The translations under genes were made by a program, and so were the position numbers. From NCBI RefSeq assembly GCF_023101685.1, contig NZ_CP082164.1:2852001-2916000 (forward strand): DNA of 64,000 nucleotides, written 5' to 3'. The stretch is from Bradyrhizobium sp. 186. Its GTDB lineage: Bacteria; Pseudomonadota; Alphaproteobacteria; Rhizobiales; Xanthobacteraceae. Each line of letters opens with the position of its first letter. The stretch's first letter is position 1. Below are positions 16,837 through 25,692 of the stretch, in pieces. The notes beneath the pieces were generated by a model that saw only the letters and a program-made list of their open reading frames with translations, was not told the origin of the DNA and did not search any database.

Positions 16837-18278
16837 CTAGCATTACAGTTGCCTTTTTTGCGGGCGTCTGAATCCATGGGCAACCATGATTCGAATGTCG
16901 TGGACGCGGGCCGCGTCGGTTGAGGAGACGCTTGCGTTGTGGGCGGCGTCGCTTCGAGAGATCAAGCAACGGATACGTCCGTTGTTCACGCAAGAGCGTG
17001 TGGCGACGAATGCAGGCTTGTTCCTGGAAGGTCTGCTCGGAGATGAGCAGCGCAAGACCGGCTGGATGCGCGCGGAGGCGGCTGGCGATCCTGGCCCATG
17101 GCGTCAGCAGGCAATTCTGGGTCGTGGAGATTGGGACGCTGATGCCCTGCGCGATATCGTGCGCGACTATGTCATCGAGCATTTGGCGGATGACGATGCG
17201 GTGCTGGTGATCGACGAGACCGGCTTTCTCAAGCAGGGCAAAGCGTCATGCGGAGTGGCACGGCAATACACTGGTTCGGCAGGGAAGATTACGAACTGCC
17301 AGATCGGCGTCTTCGCTACCTACGTTTCGCGTCATGGTCATGCGTTCATCGATCGCGCGTTGTATCTTCCGAAGGAATGGACTGACGATCCAGATCGTCT
17401 GGAAGCCGCATATGTGCCTGCCGATGTCGGCTTTGCGACCAAACCAAAGCTTGCGACGAGAATGATCGCACGTGCGATAGCCGCGTCTGTACCATTCAAG
17501 TGGGTTGCCGGTGACACGGTCTACGGTGTTGGCGATATCGAACAGCAGCTACGGCGGGCAGGCAAAGGCTATGTGCTCGGGGTCAGCAGCTCTCATGTCT
17601 TCCGATCCTGGGGCAAGCGACAGCCGGTCGCCGGCAAGGCCGAAGACATCGCCCGGACGCGGCGCCCGTCCGACTGGAAGCGCTTGTCGGCGGGAGCCGG
17701 AACCAAAGGACCGAGGCTGCATGACTGGTGTTATCTCGAACTGGCCGATCTCGAGGTCGAGCAGTTCAACAGCGCAAATGATGGTTTATGGACGCGCGGT
17801 CTGCTGATCCGTCGCCATATCGCCGATGGCGATCTCGCCTTCTTCACCACCTGGTGCCCAGCGGGAACATCAATTGAAACGCTGGTCGCGGTCGAAGGCC
17901 ATCGATGGGCGATCGAGGACAGCTTTGAAACCGCGAAAAACGAGTTCGGGCTCGATCATAACGAGAGCAGGTCCTGGCATGGCTGGCATCGCCACGTGTC
18001 CCTGGTGATGCTCGCCTTCGCCATGATGGCGGCGATCCGCCATCGCGCCAATCCGCCACCGCCAAAAAAACCAAACGCCGCCCCCCGGCAAAAGCCAAAG
18101 CACACCCACGCCGCCGCTGATCCGTTGGTCAATCCAGGAAATCCGCCGCATCGCCATCAGGCTTGCTCGAAAGCGGATCCAACCCGCGCATGTCATCGCA
18201 TGGTCATTCTGGCGCAGAGCTCATCAGGCTGCCGCTCAACGCGCTCACGTCAAATCAAAAAGACAACTGTAATGCTAG
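16837..18278 (+). mobile_element. IS701-family insertion sequence
   Basis: Terminal inverted repeats CATTACAGTTG (16841-16851) and CAACTGTAATG (18264-18274), each flanked outside by CTAG (16837-16840 and 18275-18278). The four-base CTAG duplication matches the target preference of the IS701 family. The element is about 1434 bp between the duplications and holds one transposase gene. Confidence 0.85.
16886..18272 (+). pseudogene. IS701-family transposase, C-terminus frameshifted
   Basis: DDE transposase with VLVIDETGFLKQGKASCGV (first Asp), WVAGDTVYG (second Asp) and VEGHRWAIEDSFETAK (Glu region). After residue about 388 (RHRANPPPPKK) the open frame becomes Pro/Thr-rich nonsense and would end outside the element at 18304. 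The other frame gives a normal family C-terminus, RWSIQEIRRIAIRLARKR and HVIAWSFWRRAHQAAAQ, ending at 18272. The shift falls between 18062 and 18100, where runs of seven A and six C occur. It may be a real lesion or a sequencing error in a homopolymer. Confidence 0.85.
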
Positions 18279-18324
18279 GCTGTGACCGACACATTTTAAA
18301 TTAAACTACTAGGGTCGTGGCCTT

Positions 18325-18603
18325 GTGCGTACTGTCCTTCTCATTTTCGGGTTGTGGCTGCTGATCAACGTTCTCTTTGTTTTGGTTGTCGTGCCCTCGC
18401 GCAGGCCACGCCCCCTACGAGATCATCCGAGCGAAGTCCATCCCCGGCACCGATCCACAAGAAGGCCCGCCGATAAGCCTGCATCACTGCGGTACGTTAT
18501 TTACTTCGAAGCGTATGCTCGCCTTCAAAGGGCCTGCCCAGCCAGCCCCAGCTCGGTGACGCTCTCAATGCGGGGCACCTATGTACTTATATCTCGAAGT
18601 TAA
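18325..18603 (+). CDS. Putative small membrane protein, possibly frameshifted
   Basis: GTG-started frame MRTVLLIFGLWLLINVLFVL with one strong transmembrane helix, as in small rhizobial membrane proteins. After VVVPSRRPRP the frame becomes Arg/Pro/Ser-rich and is unlikely to be native, so a frameshift near 18410 is likely. Lies just right of the IS701 element. Confidence 0.3.
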   Translation: MRTVLLIFGLWLLINVLFVLVVVPSRRPRPLRDHPSEVHPRHRSTRRPADKPASLRYVIYFEAYARLQRACPASPSSVTLSMRGTYVLISRS

Positions 18604-18770
18604 ATGCCTCGACTGCGAGACGCATCAGGCCGTCGCGCTCGATCGTCGTGCGGCGGCCGAAGAATACGCCGATCCACGAGTTGTTCGGAGGTGCGAGGCT
18701 ATCTCCTCCCGGGGCTGGACAGCGCCGCCTGCAATTATTTCAAAGCGGGCGGCGGTGTGTTTCCGGACGT
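18581..18770 (+). pseudogene. Small zinc-ribbon-like protein, frameshifted
   Basis: Begins MYLYLEVKCLDCETHQAVAL, a recognisable start of a small rhizobial protein with a CxxC knuckle. The continuation VRRPKNTPIHEL appears in a different frame, so a shift near 18645 breaks it. The second CxxC is absent. A good bidirectional terminator follows. Confidence 0.5.
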
Positions 18771-18774
18771 ACGA

Positions 18775-18798
18775 AAAGGCCCCAGGACTGGGGCCTTT
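18775..18798. terminator. Bidirectional Rho-independent terminator
   Basis: AAAGGCCCCA, loop GGAC, TGGGGCCTTT: a perfect ten-base stem with T-rich ends on both strands. It can stop transcription from either side. Confidence 0.8.
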
Positions 18799-18963
18799 GC
18801 GTTTCAGCGCTACTGATCTTTGTAGATCGTTACCAGAATGCACAGGGGGCGAATTGGTTCCGGCCCGAACGGGCCTCGTTTGCTCCTCGCGCTCGATCGT
18901 CTCAGCCGGGAACAAATGCTCTGAAGTTGCGTTAGCCGCCACCTTCACGCGGGAGAATGGCGG

Positions 18964-19140
18964 GTGCAATCTGTCGATTACTATTTAAGGCAAGCCGAAG
19001 TTGCCTCCCGGTTCGCTCTCGCCGAGTCTGATCCAGAAAAAGCACAGGCCATGCATATCTTGGCTCTGGAGTTTTTCGAGAAGGCCGAAGTGGCGAAGAC
19101 CAAGCGATCCCTCCCGCCAACCAAGTCGCCGATCCGCTGA
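18964..19140 (+). CDS. Small hypothetical protein (58 aa)
   Basis: GTG-started frame (VQSVDYYLRQAEVASRFAL) forming two amphipathic helices, then SDPEKAQAMHILALEFFEKA and a basic tail. The look is that of a small, conserved rhizobial helical protein; function unknown. CGGGAGAATGGCGG just upstream may serve as ribosome site. Followed 12 bases later by a small membrane protein on the same strand. Confidence 0.45.
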   Translation: MQSVDYYLRQAEVASRFALAESDPEKAQAMHILALEFFEKAEVAKTKRSLPPTKSPIR

Positions 19141-19152
19141 AAGTTAGGTCGC

Positions 19153-19290
19153 ATGTTCGTCGCCGTGGCAATGATGGTGGCGATCACGGGCGGCTTGGGA
19201 TTGTTCATGCTAGCAGTCACGCTGGCGGCCTTCTCTTATTTCGACGGGCGATCCAAGCGCGGCACAAAAAAACGGCCTCAGCGAGGGTAA
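19153..19290 (+). CDS. Small single-pass membrane protein (45 aa)
   Basis: MFVAVAMMVAITGGLGLFML then VTLAAFSYFDGRSKRGTKKR: one transmembrane helix with a basic, presumably cytoplasmic tail. Twelve bases after the preceding small gene. Its last codons overlap a strong hairpin. Function unknown. Confidence 0.45.
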   Translation: MFVAVAMMVAITGGLGLFMLAVTLAAFSYFDGRSKRGTKKRPQRG

Positions 19291-19302
19291 TGCTGAGGCC
19301 GT
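19272..19302 (-). terminator. Rho-independent terminator, minus orientation
   Basis: ACGGCCTCAGC and GCTGAGGCCGT form a perfect 11-base stem with a nine-base loop. Seven As on the left become a T-run on the minus strand, so it terminates leftward transcription. On the plus strand no T-run follows. It fits the small minus-strand remnant at 19418-19506. Confidence 0.75.
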
Positions 19303-19417
19303 GATGGGGGTCTAACAGCTCCGACGGGGGCCGTCAGAGCGGTTGTTGCAACGTTTCAGATCGCCACTTGTTCCGGGATGGAGAGCAGGTAAGGCAACAT
19401 AGAACAGACCGTCGCGC

Positions 19418-19506
19418 TCAACGCAGGCACAGCAATCCGACGTTGGTGACGAGAACGATGAACCCGGTCATCGCAACGCACAAAAACAACGCTCAATGAA
19501 ATCCAT
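19418..19506 (-). pseudogene. Remnant of a small membrane peptide gene
   Basis: One frame gives MDFIERCFCALR then stop; the next frame continues MTGFIVLVTNVGLLCLR with a membrane helix. Together they resemble a roughly 28-residue membrane peptide broken by slippage in a run of five Ts. The minus-strand terminator lies just downstream, which supports a former gene here. Confidence 0.3.
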
Positions 19507-20520
19507 CCAGACGCCCTCGCCATTCCCAGCAAAGACATACTTCCCCTTCACGTCGGCTTAGCTCACAATCTATAATTGTACGGATCATGTCCCGGGATGC
19601 TGCTCCGACCGGTGCTCCAGTTCGATGTCGTGCCGCCACCGGAGAAGATGTTCGCCGGGAAGATGCGCTGGGAAAGTATCAGGCTGTCCGCTCTCAACCC
19701 ATTGCAGACCTAAGCCGGACATCGGGGCATGTCCGCGAAGGGCCGATATTGTTGCAAAAGTCGAAAATCGAACGACCCCAAAAATCTCGCCAAAGTCGAT
19801 CTTGAGACCTCTCTGCTGCTGCGCCGCTTTTCAGCGCCACTACGGAGGTCCGTGATCGATTTTGGATCAAACGATATGGTTCCCTCACATCGCCGCGCGC
19901 AAACCGCATCAGCGGCCCTAAGAATTTTCGTGCGCCACCCCAAAAAAGACTTTTGCAACAAAATCGGCACAACAGGCGACATTCGAATTTGAACAGACCG
20001 CCAACTGAGGCGGCCTTACTCCGGGCTTGTAGTCCAGGTTCCGTCATTGCAGCCGTTTCGGCGTCAGGATCGAAATCCGCTCTACTTAGGGGCTATCGAG
20101 CTCAAGCAGGCGGAGCAGAACGAGTGCGGGTCCACTTGACCTACGTCGGCCTTGCTCTCAATTGCGTAGTGCCTTCACAGGAATGCCAGCGCTTGCGCGA
20201 TTGCAGCCTGGGTCACGTAGTTGGGCCAGGGCCTACAGCGCAGGCGGATAGCGGCGATATCGGGGACGTGCTGATCCATGGCGCGAATTATGACGCCAGT
20301 GGGTGAATGTTCTGAGGGCTTTAGATCGTCCTGCGACTTTGGCCCGAGGAGCTTGGAACCGCGTCCGAGGTGGCGCCTGCGTATCAGCGCCGCATAAGTC
20401 ATGTTGCCGCGCGGTCAAAACGCGCGCGACGATGCGTACCATTGTTTTTCTGATCGCAAAGGTTCGTCTAGAGAGTGGATTTTATCGATCGTGGGGTGCG
20501 CTCTCGGGAGAGGCCAGCAC
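19507..20520. other. Gene-poor stretch
   Basis: About 1 kb without a recognisable gene. Overlapping short frames are all Arg/Ser/Pro-rich. The part at 19690-19990 has the look of a dispersed intergenic repeat; a genome self-comparison would tell. A 75-residue minus-strand frame at 20175-20402 is possible but unsupported. Confidence 0.4.
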
Positions 20521-20655
20521 ATGATTGAGCTCTGGAACAAATGGTACGGGACCTTGGCTTCGGTCGAGGCGCTCGCAGCCGTCGTCGTTATTGCCGTGGT
20601 GACGGCTGGCGTTATTACGCTAATTGAGAGTCGGCGGCATAGGACAAAACATTGA
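20521..20655 (+). CDS. Small single-pass membrane protein (44 aa)
   Basis: MIELWNKWYGTLASVEALAA followed by VVVIAVVTAGVITLI and a basic RRHRTKH tail: one transmembrane helix. GGGAGAGG lies about eight bases before the ATG. No family recognised. Next gene on the same strand also encodes a membrane protein. Confidence 0.5.
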   Translation: MIELWNKWYGTLASVEALAAVVVIAVVTAGVITLIESRRHRTKH

Positions 20656-20742
20656 ATGGGGAGACGTCGGCAAACGGTCATCCAGACCGGAGTAGTTCAG
20701 TAATTAGCGGCGCTATAAGGCGCTCCTATCCAGGAGGACAAA

Positions 20743-21120
20743 ATGATTGCTTCTCATGCAAGCTGGACAAACAGGAATGCGCCCTGGCGGGACACATTCT
20801 GTACATTCGCGCTGTTGAGCATCCTTGTCGCGGCTCCCGCATTCTTGATGATACTCTTGCTGGATCCCCAACTCGTCTTGCCTGCGCTCAGCATTCTGCT
20901 TTTCTCAGACGCGATGATCACGGCCCTCTTGGCCCTGGCAAAGTCAGAAAATATAGCGTTAGAAAATGTAACGCTATGGGATATTGCCGGTGCATTCACC
21001 ATGATGGGCTGCGCTGCGGCGATTCTTGGCGAACCGGATCAAGTGGCCCTGTTTTTCGAGCAACCGGTCGAACAACATCCGGGCACGCCGGCTATGGGAG
21101 ACAGTCACCACGCCCCCTGA
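20743..21120 (+). CDS. Hypothetical membrane protein (125 aa)
   Basis: Preceded by AGGAGGACAAA, an excellent ribosome site. Three hydrophobic segments: FALLSILVAAPAFLMILLL, LVLPALSILLFSDAMITALL and a third around FTMMGCAAAILG. The soluble C-terminus EQHPGTPAMGDSHHAP is probably not folded. Family not recognised. It lies between a one-helix protein and a TerC-family protein, so this may be a small membrane-protein group. Confidence 0.55.
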   Translation: MIASHASWTNRNAPWRDTFCTFALLSILVAAPAFLMILLLDPQLVLPALSILLFSDAMITALLALAKSENIALENVTLWDIAGAFTMMGCAAAILGEPDQVALFFEQPVEQHPGTPAMGDSHHAP

Positions 21121-21269
21121 CAGCCGGCGACGTCGGACTAGAGTTGAGTTAGAGCGGCCCCGGTTTGTCTGCGGCACGGGACTGCGACACGCATCGGTGA
21201 ACCGATTAGACACATACAAACCACCAAAAATCCGCGCTGAGAGCGGGCCATTTCTCCCGGCACCGGGGT

Positions 21270-21908
21270 GTGCGACGCGTGTTTGAATTTCTCACTACAG
21301 ATGTCTTGAACGTATTATTGCAGGTCGTTCTGATCGACCTTGTGCTCGCTGGCGATAACGCCATCGTCATCGGTCTTGCCGCAGCGGGACTTCCTCAGGC
21401 GCAACGAGTCAAGGCGATTGTGATCGGGATCGTTGCCGCGACGATACTGCGCATGCTGTTCGCCGGGTTAGCGACGCAAATCCTCCAGATCGTCGGCCTC
21501 CTGCTCGCTGGCGGGATCCTGCTGTTGTGGGTGTGTTGGAAAATGTGGCGAGAGTTGCGCGCGTCCTCCACAAATCCTATAGGTGCGAAGGAGACTGCTG
21601 AAGCAATCGCAGGAAGCAAGCCCCGCAAGACACTCGTCCAAGCGAGTTGGCAGATTATTGCGGCCGACGTTTCCATGTCGCTTGACAATGTCCTGGCCGT
21701 CGCAGGGGCGGCGCGCGAGCATCCAGTGGTCATGATTTTCGGGTTGGGGCTTTCCATTGCGATGATGGGCGTGGCCGCTTCTCTTATTGCGCGCCTTCTG
21801 CAAAATCATCGATGGATTGCTTACGTCGGCCTGGCCGTCATTCTCTACGTTGCAGTCGAGATGATCTTTCGCGGAACATTGGATATCATGAAGGTAGCGT
21901 CGATATGA
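21270..21908 (+). CDS. TerC-family integral membrane protein
   Basis: 212 aa with about six to seven transmembrane helices. The family pattern is clear: IDLVLAGDNAIVIGLAAAGL with the acidic Asp-Asn pair in the first helices, and the internal repeat IIAADVSMSLDNVLAVAGAA with a second Asp-Asn pair. TerC/YjbE proteins export metal ions such as Mn2+ or act in metal loading of exported enzymes, and some map with tellurite resistance. No metal riboswitch was recognised upstream. The start chosen (MRRVFEFLTT) fits the first helix. Confidence 0.88.
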   Translation: MRRVFEFLTTDVLNVLLQVVLIDLVLAGDNAIVIGLAAAGLPQAQRVKAIVIGIVAATILRMLFAGLATQILQIVGLLLAGGILLLWVCWKMWRELRASSTNPIGAKETAEAIAGSKPRKTLVQASWQIIAADVSMSLDNVLAVAGAAREHPVVMIFGLGLSIAMMGVAASLIARLLQNHRWIAYVGLAVILYVAVEMIFRGTLDIMKVASI

Positions 21909-22049
21909 CATGACATACCGCTGCTTGGTGGCCTGCGTCTGTTTCGGCCCCCACATAGGAAGCACTTCCGCTAATGGAATGGTCCGGCCGTGCTCCGGCC
22001 CTGCCAGCACGACAAGCTGGCAAGGGGCGCCCAAGACAAGGAGCACGCC

Positions 22050-23114
22050 ATGTCTCAGAAACTCAGCTCAGCGATCGCCGTGATAGGCATCGATATCGGC
22101 AAGAACTCGTTCCACATCGTGGGCCACGATCAGCGCGGCGCAATCGTGCTGCGGCAGAAGTGGTCACGCGGCCAGGTAGAAGCACGGCTCGCCAACCTGC
22201 CAGCGTGCTTAATCGGTATGGAGGCCTGCGTCGGCGCGCATCATCTCAGTCGCAAGCTCCAAATGCTCGGCCATGACGCCCGACTGATGCCCGCGAAATA
22301 CGTGCGCCCCTATTCGAAGGGACAGAAGAATGACTTCCGTGATGCGGAAGCCATCGCCGAGGCTGTCCAACGCCCGACCATGAAGTTCGTCGCGACCAAG
22401 ACCGCCGACCAGCTCGACCTGCAGGGGCTGCACCGCGTGCGCGAGCGATTGGTCGGTCAGCGTACCGGCGTCATCAATCAGATCCGTGCGTTCCTGCTGG
22501 AGCGGGGCATCGCCGTGCGGCAAGGCCTGCGTTCGCTGCGGTCCGAGTTGCCGGGTATTCTCGCGACGCGCACCGATGTCCTCGCGCCTCGCATGTTGCG
22601 CATCATCGAGGACCTGGCAGGAGACTGGCGCCGACTGGACGCGCGCATTGAGGACCTCTCCAGCGAGATCGAAGCATTGGCTCGTCAAGACAAAGGCTGC
22701 GAGCGACTGATGACGGTCCCGGGCATCGGCCCGATCATCTCGAGCGCGATGGTAGCCGCGATCGGCACTGGAGACGTGTTCTCGAAAGGCCGCGACTTCG
22801 GCGCCTGGCTTGGACTGGTGCCGAAGCAGATATCGACAGGCGACCGCACGATCCTCGGCAAGATATCAAGGCGCGGCAATCGCTACCTGCGCGTTCTGTT
22901 CGTGCAAGCCGCGTGGGTTGTGCTGGTCAAGGTCAAGTGTTGGGAGCGCTATGGCCTCAAATCTTGGATCGAAGCCGCCAAGAAACGATTGCACCACAAC
23001 GTGCTGGCGATTGCGCTCGCCAACAAGCTCGCCCGCATCGCCTGGGCGGTTCTCAACAAGGGGCGCGCCTTCGAGTGCGTCAAGACAGATGAGGTGGCGT
23101 CCCGACCTGCTTGA
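22050..23114 (+). CDS. IS110-family transposase
   Basis: 354-residue DEDD-type transposase. N-terminal RuvC-like domain: VIGIDIGKNSF (first Asp), GMEAC (Glu), KNDFRDAEAIAEA (Asp residues). C-terminal transposase_20 domain: TVPGIGPIISSAMVAAIG and RRGNRYLRVLFVQAA. The start at 22050 (MSQKLSSAIAVIG) follows ACAAGGAGCACGCC; a 20-residue upstream extension is not protein-like. Intact reading frame. IS110 elements lack obvious inverted ends; I could not fix the boundaries, though flanks near 21970-22049 and 23115-23170 share GCCGTGCTC and TGCCAGC/TGGCAGC strings. Confidence 0.9.
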   Translation: MSQKLSSAIAVIGIDIGKNSFHIVGHDQRGAIVLRQKWSRGQVEARLANLPACLIGMEACVGAHHLSRKLQMLGHDARLMPAKYVRPYSKGQKNDFRDAEAIAEAVQRPTMKFVATKTADQLDLQGLHRVRERLVGQRTGVINQIRAFLLERGIAVRQGLRSLRSELPGILATRTDVLAPRMLRIIEDLAGDWRRLDARIEDLSSEIEALARQDKGCERLMTVPGIGPIISSAMVAAIGTGDVFSKGRDFGAWLGLVPKQISTGDRTILGKISRRGNRYLRVLFVQAAWVVLVKVKCWERYGLKSWIEAAKKRLHHNVLAIALANKLARIAWAVLNKGRAFECVKTDEVASRPA

Positions 23115-23717
23115 TCCTCGCGCCGTGCTCGGGGCCGTCAAGGCGCAGCCTGGCAGCGGTCGAGCAAGCCGTCAGGACAGCACGACGGCCGGCCTTGACG
23201 GCCCTTGCGCGCGGCGCGTCTGCGCGCGCAGGCCGGGACGAAGGAACGACCGCCAGGCACGAACAAAGGAACAGTGCGAAGTGAGGAGCTATCGATGACG
23301 TAACCAACATCCCTTACCCGCCGAGGTCTGCGAGAGGATGAGACGACGATGGAGAATCGGTCTTCCCGGCGCATGCGAACACTGGTGACCCGAATGGCCC
23401 CTTCGAGGCCTGTCCGCTAATTAGCTCGAATGCGCGCTGATATCCATGATGGCCCGGAGCACAACACGCTCCAATCAGAGGCCGGATACATTGATGCAAG
23501 ACCGCATCTGCCAGGTTGACGAAACCTCTTGCAACGCGCGGCCGGACCATACATTGGGTCACTTGCGGGCGTAGCGGCCATCTTCGAGCTTGGTCCGTTC
23601 GCACCCCGCAAGCCGATGTCAGGGGTAGAAACAGAGAGGCAGCTAAGGGCGAGAAGCAGACGAGCCGAGATCACATCTTGCGGTTGTAACGCGAGGGATT
23701 CTGTACATAATAGCCGG
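23115..23717. other. IS flank and noncoding debris
   Basis: No gene recognised. The left part is probably the noncoding 3' end of the IS110-family element. The region up to 23717 has no frame with recognisable content. Confidence 0.4.
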
Positions 23718-23879
23718 ATGGAAATTCGGGATGCCAAGATTGAGGACGCAGAAGCCGCTTGCCTCGTTATGAGGCGGTCCATTGCGGAGCTATGCACGGC
23801 CGATCATAACAACGATAGGGCCATTTTAGGGCGTTGGTTGGCGGTCGCATCTCGCGCTTCAGTGACTGCTCGGGTGTAG
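23718..23879 (+). pseudogene. N-terminal fragment of a GNAT-type acetyltransferase
   Basis: MEIRDAKIEDAEAACLVMRR then SIAELCTADHNNDRAILGRW is the usual opening of a small GNAT acetyltransferase. The match stops near residue 43; the remaining ten residues are antisense to the next gene. The acetyl-CoA site (RxxGxG/A) is missing. Truncated by a junction near 23845. Confidence 0.55.
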
Positions 23880-24172
23880 AACTGGCCGGCGCCGTGGGCC
23901 GACCCGACATAAGCACCGACGATCCGTTGCAGGTGGATCTGCATGGCGCGTTCACTCAGCCCATCCTTGAGTGCGTCGGCGGTCTCGATGACGAGCCGCT
24001 CGTGCAAGTCGCGGATGCCGTCGCTGTCCAGGACCGCAAGACCGAAGCTCTCGGAGATGCGCAGTGTCTGTGCGGAGTCGGGGCAGACGAGGCGGACCAT
24101 TTCGAGCGTCGTGCCGCGGCGGAGCGGGATGACACGGGCGGAGGAGCGGGGGGAGCGGACGGTCTTGGTCAT
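23804..24172 (-). CDS. Hypothetical protein (122 aa)
   Basis: MTKTVRSPRSSARVIPLRRG, then alpha-helical sequence (IRDLHERLVIETADALKDGL). GAGAAAGGATCTC before the ATG is a good ribosome site. No family recognised. The last 20 residues cross the junction with the acetyltransferase fragment, so the C-terminus may be altered or the native stop lost. Confidence 0.5.
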   Translation of the reverse strand: MTKTVRSPRSSARVIPLRRGTTLEMVRLVCPDSAQTLRISESFGLAVLDSDGIRDLHERLVIETADALKDGLSERAMQIHLQRIVGAYVGSAHGAGQFYTRAVTEARDATANQRPKMALSLL

Positions 24173-24564
24173 GATGAGATCCTTTCTCGGTTTCGCCTTG
24201 GGAAGCGATCGGACCTTGGTCGTCGCTCCCTCGGGTGCGGTCGACCAGAACCGGCTTCAGCGGCCCGCTTCAGGGGGCGGTGGCTGCCAAGGAGAGCATG
24301 GGTGGGTCGCGGGCGAGCGGGCCCTCAGGCCTGCGAAGAACGCGGCCCCCCAACGCGAGACGGCGGCCGTCGATCGCTTTGCGACTTGCCCTTGAAGCGG
24401 ACCGCGGCCGGTTCAGACCGCAGCACAAACCGAGGGAGTGACGGCCAAGGGTCAGCGGGGGGCCGAAAACCGTGAGAGGTCGGGCCATACCCGCCGAAAG
24501 CACCACGTCGCCAGCGAGCGTTCGCGTGCGCCGCATGCGCTGGGATGATCACGTCCGTCCTGAC
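24173..24564. other. Stretch without a recognised gene
   Basis: GC-rich, with overlapping short frames on both strands and no convincing start sites or domains. Confidence 0.4.
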
Positions 24565-24852
24565 TCACCGCAACGCGGCGAAGGCGCGCTGGCGCGTCCG
24601 AAACTCGGCGATCGCCGTCTCCTGCCGATCGAGCTTGCGCGTGAGAGCGTCGATCTCGCCTTGACGCGCCAAGGCGAGCTCAGCGACATGCTGCTGAAAC
24701 AGCCGCTCGTCCGCGCTCGTCCAGCTCGATGCGTTCCAGCCGCGCTGCCGGCGCTTCGCCCGGTCGGTGATCGTCAGCCGTTCGGCGCGTGACGCGATCT
24801 GGCGCTCGATGACGCCGAGACGGCGCTGCGTCTCTGCTTGCGCGGCTTCCAT
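24565..24852 (-). CDS. Hypothetical coiled-coil protein (95 aa)
   Basis: MEAAQAETQRRLGVIERQIA and later VAELALARQGEIDALTRKL: two long heptad-like helices rich in Ala, Glu, Gln and Arg, with a Trp-containing link. Likely a coiled coil. No good ribosome site is seen, so the start is uncertain. Lies 32 bases after the stop of the frame at 24885. Function unknown. Confidence 0.4.
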   Translation of the reverse strand: MEAAQAETQRRLGVIERQIASRAERLTITDRAKRRQRGWNASSWTSADERLFQQHVAELALARQGEIDALTRKLDRQETAIAEFRTRQRAFAALR

Positions 24853-24884
24853 GCGCGTGAGGAGGCGTCATTCTTGAGGCTCGA

Positions 24885-25355
24885 TCATCGCTCCGTCCCT
24901 ACAGCCCGTAGGGGAAAGGCGGTCTCGTCGGGCGTGTCGTCGTCCGGGAGGGAGACCGCGGCGATGGATGAGGCGACGTCGTCGCCGACGACCGCCCAGT
25001 CGACAAGCGCCGCATCGTTGCCGGCGTGCTTGCGCATGCCGGGCGGGAGGATGCCGTCGAGTGCGTAGGCGATGGTGCTCTCGGGATGATGGTGCGCGTG
25101 CACGAGGAGATTGATGGCGACGTGGTAGAGCGCCTTCGCTCGCTGGAAGGTTCTGTCCGCTCTCCCATGTAGCTCCCAGAGTTTCTGCCGGCCCCTTGAA
25201 CGTCCCCGTTGAACATCCAAATGACCTCCATATACCATCCCACTGGCTGGCAAAAAATGGGTGCTATGATGACCGATAATGTACGCGAGCTGCGACCCAG
25301 GACCCCGGATACGGAGAAGATCACGGTCAACCTCGGCTACGTCGACCTCGGTCAC
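24885..25355 (-). CDS. Hypothetical protein, C-terminal part protein-like
   Basis: The C-terminal 85 residues (from about 25150) look genuine: AKALYHVAINLLVHAHHHPE, then TIAYALDGILPPGM and an acidic end. The N-terminal part overlaps the upstream region of the divergent ribbon-helix-helix gene and is less convincing. It may be a gene that lost its 5' end when the esterase module arrived. Family not recognised. Confidence 0.35.
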   Translation of the reverse strand: MTEVDVAEVDRDLLRIRGPGSQLAYIIGHHSTHFLPASGMVYGGHLDVQRGRSRGRQKLWELHGRADRTFQRAKALYHVAINLLVHAHHHPESTIAYALDGILPPGMRKHAGNDAALVDWAVVGDDVASSIAAVSLPDDDTPDETAFPLRAVGTER

Positions 25356-25688
25356 GTCGATCTCATGGTGCAGGAAGGGTTCTACTCAAACCGGACCGAT
25401 TTCATTCGGACGGCCATCCGCAATCAGCTCGAACGCCACGCAGACGTCGTCAAGCAGTCGACAGCCCGGAAGAGCCTGGACCTCGGGCTGCGGAATTACA
25501 GCCGCGAGGATCTCGAAGCGGCGCGGCGCGCCGGCGAGATGCTGCATATCAATGTTCTTGGCCTGGCGACCATCGCCCAGGACGTCACGCCCGAGCTTGC
25601 CCGCGCCACCATCGCCTCGGTCTCGGTGCTTGGCGCCTTGCATGCCACGTCCGCGGTCAAGACCGCACTCGCCGACAGAACGAGGTGA
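25266..25688 (+). CDS. Ribbon-helix-helix (CopG-like) protein
   Basis: About 140 aa. KITVNLGYVDLGHVDLMVQE followed by GFYSNRTDFIRTAIRNQL is a ribbon-helix-helix DNA-binding segment near residues 18-60. The C-terminal half is helical (NVLGLATIAQDVTPELARAT). ATGs at 25266 and 25269 are both possible; neither has a strong ribosome site. Four bases separate its stop from the start of the esterase gene, so it is probably the autoregulator of a two-gene operon. Confidence 0.7.
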   Translation: MMTDNVRELRPRTPDTEKITVNLGYVDLGHVDLMVQEGFYSNRTDFIRTAIRNQLERHADVVKQSTARKSLDLGLRNYSREDLEAARRAGEMLHINVLGLATIAQDVTPELARATIASVSVLGALHATSAVKTALADRTR

Positions 25689-25692
25689 TGCG

